The translations under genes were made by a program, and so were the position numbers. Shown piece after piece: positions 57,595 through 64,000 of a stretch of DNA of 64,000 nt (position 1 is the first letter of the stretch; each line of letters begins with the position of its first letter). Source of the stretch: CBDAUN01 sp965214875 (lineage in GTDB: Bacteria; Pseudomonadota; Gammaproteobacteria; Arenicellales; JAJDZL01); assembly GCA_965214875.1 (NCBI GenBank), contig OZ243980.1, positions 1,798,001-1,862,000 of the forward strand, in the 5' to 3' direction. The notes below the pieces were generated by a model, which saw only the letters and a program-made list of their open reading frames with translations, had not been told where the DNA came from and did no database searches.

Positions 57595-57765
57595 ATGATC
57601 AAACCCAAGTCTCAAATCGGGAATCGGCGAGTGGGCGCAATGCTTGCAGTGCTGCTGCTGATTGCGATGCTTGCCTACGGTATCAACCGCATTACTTCAG
57701 CTCAGTCAGTGTCTAGCAGCAATATAAGCCTCGATTCTCCGGTCAGCTTTCCGGTTGACATCTAA
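57595..57765 (+). CDS. 56-residue single-span membrane protein
   Basis: ATG 57595 has GGAGG nine bases upstream and a stop directly followed by the GTG of the channel gene. The protein has a basic start (MIKPKSQIGNRRVG), one membrane helix (about 15-30, MLAVLLLIAMLAYGI) and a short periplasmic Ser-rich tail. It is too small for a known domain. The tight packing (2 bases before, none after) shows it belongs to the operon, perhaps as an assembly or accessory subunit of the channel. Confidence 0.75.
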   Translation: MIKPKSQIGNRRVGAMLAVLLLIAMLAYGINRITSAQSVSSSNISLDSPVSFPVDI

Positions 57766-58512
57766 GTGAAGGAAGCCATCAAGAACTTTTCGGTCCTGAT
57801 AATCTCGGCTTTGGCGGTACATGTCGCCTACGTGACATATATCTGGCCAACCGCCGAAAAGGCCATTCAAGCCGCTGGTGCCGCTGGCGAGTCCGTGCCA
57901 AGGGACTGGTTTGTCATTATCCAAAACTGGGAGCAGGAGATCTGCATCATTTTGATGCTCTATTGCATCACCCAGATCATATTGAAACTTCGAAAAATCA
58001 GCAAGGAACAATTCCTGTTTACCGTTGATTTGCTCGACAATGTCGAAGACTCCTCTTTCCCCGAAATGCTTGATGAACTTGAAAGCCTGTCAAAGCAATT
58101 CGACGAGTCTCAGTTGCTTGAAACGCTCAAAGCGAGCTTGCGCCGCTACAAGATAACCGGCGACGTGCAAAACACCGCTGATGCTATTCAAACTAGCGTT
58201 GAGGCACTTGCGCTGCGGCTTGAGGCAGAAAACACGATGATCCGCTATGTTATTTGGGCGATACCTTCGATCGGCTTTATTGGTACTGTGCGAGGCATCG
58301 GCCAAGCATTGAGCCAGGCTGATGAAGCCTTGGCAGGAGATATCACCAGCATGACCGCCAGTCTTGGCATCGCCTTCAATTCAACGTTTGTCGCACTGAT
58401 CATCAGCATTATCTTGATGCTTTTGCTGCATTCTCTGCAACGTGCGCAAGACAAGCGTCTAGTCGATATTCAAAGCTATTGCGAAGAGTTCCTAGTCAAG
58501 CGCATCAGCTAA
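57766..58512 (+). CDS. MotA/TolQ/ExbB-family proton channel subunit
   Basis: A 248-residue inner-membrane protein with four hydrophobic segments (about 8-27, 58-75, 160-182, 200-222). The third and fourth form the family core: YVIWAIPSIGFIGTVRGIGQAL and MTASLGIAFNSTFVALIISIIL, with the conserved Pro, Gly and the Thr/Ser-rich fourth helix. Between helices 2 and 3 is a cytoplasmic helical domain of about 80 residues. Such proteins form pentamers around a dimer of ExbD/TolR/MotB-like partners and use ion flow to drive rotation or force. The start is GTG 57766, immediately after the stop of the small membrane protein. Its probable partners are the two VWA proteins downstream. Confidence 0.88.
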   Translation: MKEAIKNFSVLIISALAVHVAYVTYIWPTAEKAIQAAGAAGESVPRDWFVIIQNWEQEICIILMLYCITQIILKLRKISKEQFLFTVDLLDNVEDSSFPEMLDELESLSKQFDESQLLETLKASLRRYKITGDVQNTADAIQTSVEALALRLEAENTMIRYVIWAIPSIGFIGTVRGIGQALSQADEALAGDITSMTASLGIAFNSTFVALIISIILMLLLHSLQRAQDKRLVDIQSYCEEFLVKRIS

Positions 58513-58528
58513 CGAAGCGCAGCGAGCG

Positions 58529-59596
58529 ATGAAAATTACCCGCCGCCGCGATGGTTCCGGACTCGCCTTTCTCGATGTGATGGCGTGCGGGTTCGGTGCG
58601 GTTCTCATGCTGTTTCTTATCGTTAAGCACAATACCGATGCGGCGCAGATTCAGCAGCACGATCAGAAGTTGACAGATCAATCGGTTTTGGAGGAATTGC
58701 TTACAGAAAAGGAAACGCTGGAATCGAACGTCGAAGAGTTGCTGACACGAATTCAAGATCGCCAGGAACAGGACCGGATCGATAATGAAATGCTGGAAGA
58801 ACAAGCAAAAAAGCGTCAATCCCTCAAAGAAATTCTAAAGAAAGTCGAAGCGCAGCAATCTCGCAAGGCATCGCTTGAACGGGAGATTGCCGCCTTGCAG
58901 CCAAAGCAGGCGACCGATGTGGTCGAGCAGACGCACGTCGGCGAAGAGCAGTATTTGATCGGCATGACAGTCAAAGGGCGCAGAATCGCGATCATGATGG
59001 ATCAAAGCGCATCGATGACGGATGTGAAACTCATCGATATCGTCAAGCGAAAGCTTGGCTCCGACCAGCAAAAGCGGAATGCTCCCAAGTGGCAGCGAAC
59101 AACTCGCACGATCAAGTGGCTCCTCAATAGATTGCCGCAAGATAGCGAATTTATTGTCGTTTCTTTCAACGAAAACGCTGACTACCTCATTAGTTCCAAG
59201 TGGTCCGCCAGTCGCGACAAATCTCAATTGGAAATTGCCTTTCGTGAGCTTGACCGAATGGTTCCAAGCGGAGCCACCAACCTTCAAGCCGGCATCGAGG
59301 CACTGAACAAGCTCGATGCCGCGCCGACCGATGTCTACATCGTGACGGATGGGTTGCCAACCAAATCAACATCAAGGTCCACTAGGCTGAGTCCGGCGTG
59401 CTTGACCAGCGCAAAAATTGTTTCTGGCGAATGTCGATTGAAAATTTTCGAGACGGCCGCCAAACGAATGCGGCGAGCCACGATCAACGTGATTTTGCTG
59501 CCGCTTGAAGGGGATCCGGATGCTGCGCGGGCCTATTGGTACTGGACGGCGAACACCGGCGGTTTGACGATGGCGCCTTCAGGTGATTGGCCATGA
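58529..59596 (+). CDS. VWA-domain protein with ExbD/TolR-like membrane helix (first of two)
   Basis: A 355-residue protein. The N-terminal helix AFLDVMACGFGAVLMLFLIV (13-32) has Asp16 in the place of the ion-binding Asp of ExbD (FIDVMLVLL) and TolR (LLDVLLVLL). A coiled coil spans about 45-120. The C-terminal VWA domain (about 150-345) has a metal-site motif DQSAS (158-162), a Thr in GATNLQ and an Asp in TDGLP. The first motif lacks the usual Gly (DxSGS). Membrane topology puts the VWA domain in the periplasm. Its end overlaps the next VWA gene by ATGA. Confidence 0.85.
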   Translation: MKITRRRDGSGLAFLDVMACGFGAVLMLFLIVKHNTDAAQIQQHDQKLTDQSVLEELLTEKETLESNVEELLTRIQDRQEQDRIDNEMLEEQAKKRQSLKEILKKVEAQQSRKASLEREIAALQPKQATDVVEQTHVGEEQYLIGMTVKGRRIAIMMDQSASMTDVKLIDIVKRKLGSDQQKRNAPKWQRTTRTIKWLLNRLPQDSEFIVVSFNENADYLISSKWSASRDKSQLEIAFRELDRMVPSGATNLQAGIEALNKLDAAPTDVYIVTDGLPTKSTSRSTRLSPACLTSAKIVSGECRLKIFETAAKRMRRATINVILLPLEGDPDAARAYWYWTANTGGLTMAPSGDWP

Positions 59597-60537
59597 GAAC
59601 AAAGCGGCAAGAAACAAGCTTGCTGAGCATTGCGTTTCTTGATGTCATTACTTGCGGCTTTGGCGCGATCCTGCTGCTTTTGATCATCACCAAGCCTTTG
59701 CCGGCTCAAATAGAACAGAGCGAAAGCGCCGCCGACATTTCGAGCCTGGTTGCCGAAGCGGTGGCAACGGTATCTAGTTTGCGGACGCTACGGGAAGGCC
59801 TGCAGTCGCTGGCTTCAAGCCCGTCCAGCGGAGAATCGTCCAGCGCGAGTGCGGATCAGGGGCTTGATGAAGCGATCAAGTCGGCGGAACAGACGCTCAG
59901 CGGGCTTGAAGGCATCAACCAGGGGCTTGAAGTAGCCAAGCAATCGCTTCGACGTGCCACCATCAATCCGACAACCGCGCCGATTGAACGCAGTCCAGAA
60001 GTAGGCGGTATTCCGGTTGATAGCGAGTATGTAATTTTCATCATCGACACCTCAGGGAGCATGAAGGAAATCTGGTCGCGCGTTGTCGATGTGATGGTAC
60101 GGCTGCTAGAAATACATCCCCAAGTGCGAGGATTCCAGGTCATGAATGACAACGGCGCCTATTTATACGAATCGACAAAAAGGAAGTGGCTTCCGGACAC
60201 GCCAAGAACCCGCAAGAGGATTCAAGACAGCTTGAACACCTGGGTCTCTTTTTCCAACAGCAGTCCGGTCGAGGGGATCGAGCGGGCGTTGAGAACCTAT
60301 GCGAACAAGGAAGATAAGATTTCAATTTATGTGCTTGGCGACGAGTTCACCGGTTCATCCTACGAGGAGGTGCTTAATACTGTTTCCAGATTGAACAATA
60401 GCGGAAGCGATTCGCGGCCCCGGGTGAGAGTGCATGGCATCGGGTTTGCTTCGAACTACATGACGTGGCAATATGCGACATTGATGCGTGCGTTAACGGA
60501 ACAAAATCGCGGTACGCTTCTAGCCTTGCCGCGGTAG
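59593..60537 (+). CDS. VWA-domain protein with ExbD/TolR-like membrane helix (second of two)
   Basis: A 314-residue protein from ATG 59593, overlapping the previous stop by four bases. The N-terminal helix AFLDVITCGFGAILLLLIIT (14-33) repeats the FLDVxxCGFGA motif of the first VWA protein, with Asp17 in the channel position. A Ser-rich helical linker (about 45-125) follows. The VWA domain (about 143-314) has a standard DTSGSM (152-157), SNSSPVEG at the Thr/Ser position and LGDEFTG. It is probably the second partner of the MotA/ExbB-type subunit, so the complex may be a heterodimeric plug in a channel pentamer. No terminator with a T run is seen after the stop. Confidence 0.85.
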   Translation: MRTKRQETSLLSIAFLDVITCGFGAILLLLIITKPLPAQIEQSESAADISSLVAEAVATVSSLRTLREGLQSLASSPSSGESSSASADQGLDEAIKSAEQTLSGLEGINQGLEVAKQSLRRATINPTTAPIERSPEVGGIPVDSEYVIFIIDTSGSMKEIWSRVVDVMVRLLEIHPQVRGFQVMNDNGAYLYESTKRKWLPDTPRTRKRIQDSLNTWVSFSNSSPVEGIERALRTYANKEDKISIYVLGDEFTGSSYEEVLNTVSRLNNSGSDSRPRVRVHGIGFASNYMTWQYATLMRALTEQNRGTLLALPR

Positions 60538-60681
60538 AGCTCACTCGGCAAGAATTCCCCCAAACCGGGGTAATCGCGCCGCGAAATCTATGCTAGCCAG
60601 TTTGACAGCCTGGCAAAATTTATCGTAGAACTATCAGCGGTTTATTGTGAATCGCTTCTACCAACAATTAGAACTGCTGTA

Positions 60682-62073
60682 GAATCCAGGGCGCGGAGAG
60701 ATTTTGGCGCTCGCCGCGGCGATGCCGGGCGGGCTTGCGGGCGGGACGCGGCCGGAAAGGGCGGAGGAGCGGAACCGGGGCGAAAGATCAATGACAGTCC
60801 GCAACGCGCCGGGACGCAGCCGGTTTTTTTGTCGTGCGCACGATGCTTTTTTTGCGTTTCCGGCGGCTGCGGCGCCAGGGCCATCGCCCGGATCATGCCG
60901 ATGGCGTCGCTAAGCCGCCGCGCCGCCCGCGCGTCGCACAGCTTCAAGGCCCGGCCCCTGGCATGGCGCGCGATCTTGCCCGCCCTGCAGCAGAGCCGGC
61001 GGCGAAAGGTCTCGATGCGCATCGACTCGCAGCTCGCGTCCAGCGCCTGGCGCATCAGCGCGAACAGGTTGAACGCGAGCATGCACAGCGCGGAATGCAG
61101 CGCATTGGCAGCGAAGTCGCTACACGGGGGATGCGCCGCGCCGAAGCCGCTGCGAAGCTCGCGGATGCGGTTCTCCGAGTCTTCCCCTCTGCGGCTGCAT
61201 CAGCGGACCGCCCGCGAGTCGCTCCGCCGGCAGAAGCTGGTCGCCAGCGCCCGGTATATGCAGCCGCCCTGCGACAGGGTGTCGCCGGGCTGCGGGCAAT
61301 CGAGCTCGAGCTCCTGCCGGCCGGATTTTCTAAGCCGCTGCACCACCGCCGCGAACGCTTCGGGCGTGTCGTTCATCGAGTGCAGGAACCGCGCCGTCTG
61401 CTGCGCCAGGCTCGCCGTCCCGTCGCGCTCGATGAAGGGCTGCCGCTGCGACTCGTCCAGCGTCCCGGTCTGCCCGGCCACGCTCGCGTCGAGCCTGGCG
61501 CGGATCGCGTAGCCGATTCCCCGGCTCGTGAAGCGGTTGATGATCCTCGCCTGGTAGCCGGCCGCGTCGATGCGGGCGCGACGCGCCTCGGCGCCCTTGG
61601 GCAGGGCGCGCTCGCACTAGCGGATGAACTCGCAGTTGCGCGCGTTCGGCGCGGACCGGGCCGCCCCGAAACTCCGCACCCGCCGCCATGCCGGTCTCGG
61701 CGATATGGCCGACGATCGGCATGTAGCCCCGCTCCTTCTTGTACGTGAACTCCGCCGAAGACTTCTCGCAGTGCACCGCGGTCGCGTCGATGTCCAGGGC
61801 CGCCGTCTTTCGATGGTGCAGCGCGACCGCCAGCAGCCGGCGGTCCGCCAGCGTCAGGGCGTGCAGCGTGCGCCGCGACGCGCCGTGGCATCGCAGCCAG
61901 CGGCTCAGGGCATCGTCGCCCGGCAGCTGCTCGCAGCCGAGCAGCTCCATCAGCGGCCGCTCGAAATGCGCGTCGAGCCCGAGCTTGCGGATCAGCTCGG
62001 CGAGCGCCGCCAAGCCGCTTCGCGACGTCAATTTGTCTTTCGTGGTCGAAATCTTGCAGGATTGGATGTCCAT
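60682..62073 (-). pseudogene. IS1380-family transposase, broken (copy 2)
   Basis: ATG 62073 starts MDIQSCKISTTKDK and runs through LGLDAHFER, then jumps by internal deletion to PLMELLGCEQLPGDDALSRWL, removing about 43 residues present in copy 1. It continues to ALDIDATAVHCEKSSAEFTYKKERGYMPIVGHIAETGMA. A frameshift near 61660 follows (GGPVRAERAQLRV), and fragments such as LAFNLFALMRQALD appear in another frame near 61050. Not functional. Confidence 0.85.
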
Positions 62074-62184
62074 AAAGCCTTGCTCCGATCGGGTCCGCCC
62101 AGCGGGTGAAAAATCGTTTTGTTAAAAACCCGCATTATGCAAGGCTTTATCCCCTTTTGCAGCCACCCTAACGCGATTTTAAGG
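60682..62184 (-). mobile_element. IS1380-family insertion sequence, copy 2 (left end missing)
   Basis: Same element as copy 1. The right end (CCACCCTAACGCGATTTTAAGG) is intact, but about 43 bases of the left end are missing; similarity begins at GAATCC near 60682. An internal deletion of about 130 bases lies near 61950 between short direct repeats (CAGCGGCCGCTC and CAGCCGCTCG in copy 1). Strongly GC-rich. Confidence 0.8.
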
Positions 62185-62209
62185 TTTTTTGGGTTTGAAT
62201 GCACCATGA

Positions 62210-62215
62210 TATAAT
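62210..62215 (+). promoter_or_regulatory. -10 box just outside the IS1380 right end, before the methylase gene
   Basis: TATAAT lies 26 bases beyond the end of IS1380 copy 2 and 56 bases before ATG 62272. A TTTTTTGGG stretch spans the -35 position but is a poor match. The insertion may have brought or displaced promoter elements for the methylase. Confidence 0.35.
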
Positions 62216-62271
62216 TGCGATTACGTCCTGAATATCTCTCAAAAGGTTTGAATTTAATTTTCGGTGGGTGG

Positions 62272-63324
62272 ATGAGCGATATTCCCAATAAATCGACAAT
62301 AGAGGTTGTTGATATTTTCTGCGGAGTCGGTTCTCTGAGCCATGGGTTGAAGCGAGCAGGTTTAAAAATATTAGCTGGGTACGACATAGATGCCCGTTGC
62401 AAATATGCTTTCGAGAAGAACAATCAGGCAAAGTTTTTTGTTCATGATGTTGCAAACCTGACAGCCAAGAAAGTATCAGCTCACTTCACAGGCAAAAGGT
62501 ATTCCGTTCTCGCTGGATGTGCGCCTTGTCAGCCGTTTTCAACATACCGGCATCGGTATAAGGAAGAAGATCCAAAATGGAGTTTGGTGGGCGAGTTCGG
62601 AAGGCTGGCCTCTGAAATTCAATCTGACTTCGTAACCATAGAAAATGTCCCATCACTGGTCAATTACAAGGAAGGAAAAATATTCAACGAGCTTTGCGAA
62701 ACCCTTGCAAGGGCTGGATATCTCATTGAATGGTCGATTGTGAAGTGCGAGCAATTTGGTATCCCGCAAAAGCGTCGTCGGCTAGTTCTAATCGCCTCAA
62801 AACATGCCAGACCAGGATTATTGAAACCGCATGGCAAGGAAGTTTCGACCGTACGCCAGGCAATTGAGCATCTCAAACCGATTGAGGCCGGAATGTCCGA
62901 CCCAGATGACCCTTTGCATGTGTCGGCATCATTGATGGATATAAATCTAGCTCGCATACGAGAGTCGAAGCAAGGAGGAACATGGCGAGATTGGCCAGTA
63001 GAAATGCGTGCCAAATGCCATAGACGAGAATCTGGCATGACATACGATGGAGTCTATGGCCGTATGTCTTGGGACGAACCGGCTCCAACCATGACAACGC
63101 AGTGCTATAAGTTTGGAAGCGGCAGGTTCGGTCATCCGGATCAGGACAGAGCTATCTCACTTCGTGAAGCGGCTCTTTTGCAGTCATTCCCGAAAGATTA
63201 TGAATTTCTGCCTGGTGGAAACAGACATACCTTTGTGGAAATTGGCAGGTGGATTGGAAATGCCGTGCCAGTTCGTCTTGCCGAAGAAATTGGAAGTCTG
63301 ATTGCCAGTATGAAAACTGTTTAG
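62272..63324 (+). CDS. C5 cytosine-specific DNA methyltransferase
   Basis: A 350-residue enzyme that methylates C5 of cytosine within a DNA site. Motif I is DIFCGVGSLSHGLKRAG (14-30). Motif IV carries the catalytic Cys86 in CAPCQPFS, motif VI is ENV (124-126), motif VIII is QKRRRLVLI (166-174), motif IX is LREAALLQSFP and motif X is IGNAVPVRLAEEIG. The target-recognition region is short, so the site cannot be guessed. ATG 62272 is preferred over the frame opening at 62215, which would add 19 unlikely residues. A GHKL ATPase gene begins 19 bases downstream, which suggests a restriction-type operon. No endonuclease is visible in the window. Confidence 0.92.
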   Translation: MSDIPNKSTIEVVDIFCGVGSLSHGLKRAGLKILAGYDIDARCKYAFEKNNQAKFFVHDVANLTAKKVSAHFTGKRYSVLAGCAPCQPFSTYRHRYKEEDPKWSLVGEFGRLASEIQSDFVTIENVPSLVNYKEGKIFNELCETLARAGYLIEWSIVKCEQFGIPQKRRRLVLIASKHARPGLLKPHGKEVSTVRQAIEHLKPIEAGMSDPDDPLHVSASLMDINLARIRESKQGGTWRDWPVEMRAKCHRRESGMTYDGVYGRMSWDEPAPTMTTQCYKFGSGRFGHPDQDRAISLREAALLQSFPKDYEFLPGGNRHTFVEIGRWIGNAVPVRLAEEIGSLIASMKTV

Positions 63325-63343
63325 TTGCTGCTGGAGAAGGCTA

Positions 63344-63699
63344 ATGCCAAATTATGAATTGAAAATTGATCTCAATGCCCTGAATCATTTAGGACTCAAT
63401 TTGTATAGCAATGTGCCTGCCGTATTATCTGAGCTCATTGCTAATGCTTGGGATGCCGATGCCAACGATGTTCATCTGAATTTTAATCTTAACGATGCCG
63501 ATACCAAGATTATTGTAATGGACGATGGTTGCGGGATGGACGCAACAGATATTAATAATAAATTTCTAACTGTTGGTTATCAACGAAGAAAAACATCAAG
63601 GGATGATGTAACTCCTCAGAAAAATCGAACAGTGATGGGAAGAAAAGGGATTGGCAAACTATCTGTTTTTTTCTATTGCAAACCATATTGAGATATACA
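63344..63699 (+). pseudogene. GHKL (MutL/MORC-like) ATPase, truncated by frameshift and IS insertion
   Basis: ATG 63344 starts the N-terminal part of a GHKL ATPase. The N-box is SELIANAWDADA (29-40, Asn34), the next motif is MDDGCGM (59-65), and the lid-region motif is GRKGIGKLS (99-107). A run of seven T at 63666-63672 shifts the frame to a stop at 63691. With six T it would read SVFSIANHIEIYT, the expected continuation, and run directly into an IS1380 copy at about 63700. The rest of the gene lies beyond the window or is lost. ATPases of this class are known beside C5 methylases in predicted restriction-modification operons. Confidence 0.8.
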
Positions 63700-64000
63700 C
63701 TAAAATCCGCGTTAGAGATTTTTTTTGGACGGATTTTGCCGAAATCCGAGGCGCGGAGAGATTTTGGCGCTCGCCGCGGCGATGCCGGGCGCGATGCGCC
63801 TCGGCGCCCTTGGGCAGGGCCCGCTCGCACTGGCGGATAAACTCGAAGTTGCGTGCGTTCGGCGCGGCCGAGCCGCTCCGAAACTCCACCGCCACCGCCA
63901 TGCCGGTCTCGGCGATGTGGCCGACGATCGGCATGTAGCCCCGCTCCTTCTTGCATGTGAACTCGCTCGACGACTTCTCGCAGCACCGCGGTTGCATCGA
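63700..64000 (-). mobile_element. IS1380-family insertion sequence, copy 3 (internally deleted, runs off the window)
   Basis: It begins with TAAAATCCGCGTTAGAG, the same left end as copy 1, and continues into GAGGCGCGGAGAGATTTTGG. At about 63790 it jumps from CGATGCCGGGCG to GCGATGCGCCTCGGCGCCC, sequence that lies about 850 bases further in copy 1. The junction carries a GGGCG shared by both sides. The reverse-strand frame FTCKKERGYMPIVGHIAETG is the same transposase segment as in the other copies. It interrupts the GHKL ATPase gene. Confidence 0.8.

Noticed and set aside
57766..60537. Zorya-type defence (ZorA/ZorB) as identity of the MotA-like gene and its partners
   Set aside because: The channel protein lacks the long ZorA tail, the partners end in VWA and not OmpA-like domains, and no ZorC, ZorD or ZorE gene is near.
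1..64000. CRISPR array, rRNA genes or prophage
   Set aside because: No regularly spaced repeats, rRNA sequence or phage structural genes were seen on reading the window. The repeats present are insertion sequences and short inverted repeats.

Overview
The window reads as chromosome from a gammaproteobacterium-like organism, probably uncultured and possibly host-associated. The clues are a PurL with a fused glutaminase domain, a proteobacterial GshA, MsrPQ, LeuCD, an IspG of the MEP pathway, a large Lhr helicase, a homomeric ATP sulfurylase, and many decayed transposons that are visibly more GC-rich than the surrounding genes. Species cannot be named from this sequence alone.

Layout. 1-4130: the 3' end of purL, then two ATPase plus PD-(D/E)XK proteins, the first broken by an in-frame stop. 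4382-9865 (minus): Atm1-type ABC exporter, msrQ, msrP, a thiolase and a GNAT acetyltransferase. 9866-10774: overlapping inverted repeats and an internally deleted integrase-type transposase. 10860-18361: a 3-hydroxyisobutyrate dehydrogenase-like enzyme, an MFS transporter, lhr and two small cytochromes c. 18805-29966: an EF-G paralogue, an SDR, a broken DUF1640-type gene, an alpha/beta hydrolase, DAHP synthase, sat, a Trm112-like protein, glyoxalase I, an FKBP, a GhrA-like reductase and gshA. 30198-33873: ABC-2 permease, GldG-like protein and DUF4340 protein, without the ATPase that such operons normally carry. 33910-35586: ilvD with a terminator.

35662-43847: a secreted protein put out of frame by a C10 tract, IS256 and IS4 remnants, a small coiled-coil protein, ispG, a palindromic insertion-sequence remnant, an intact DUF1640-type gene, birA, a DMT transporter and tRNA-Val(CAC). 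43898-45563: a decayed IS1380 copy. 45771-50660: a HAD dehalogenase, an MFS transporter, leuD, leuC, a 27-residue membrane peptide and a DUF1127 protein closed by a strong terminator.

51422-60537 is the most interesting block. It is a same-strand run of eight genes: a secreted protein, a lipoprotein, a TPR/PEGA-like membrane protein, a PEGA plus SUMF1-fold membrane protein, a 56-residue membrane protein, a MotA/TolQ/ExbB channel subunit, and two von Willebrand A (VWA) proteins. Both VWA proteins begin with an ExbD/TolR-like helix carrying the Asp that those partners use. I infer an ion-driven envelope complex whose moving partner ends in VWA domains instead of a peptidoglycan- or TonB-binding domain.

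60682-64000: a C5 cytosine methyltransferase and the start of a GHKL (MutL/MORC-like) ATPase, lying between two IS1380 copies. The ATPase is broken by a T7 frameshift and by one of the IS copies, so what remains looks like an orphan methylase left from a restriction-type operon.
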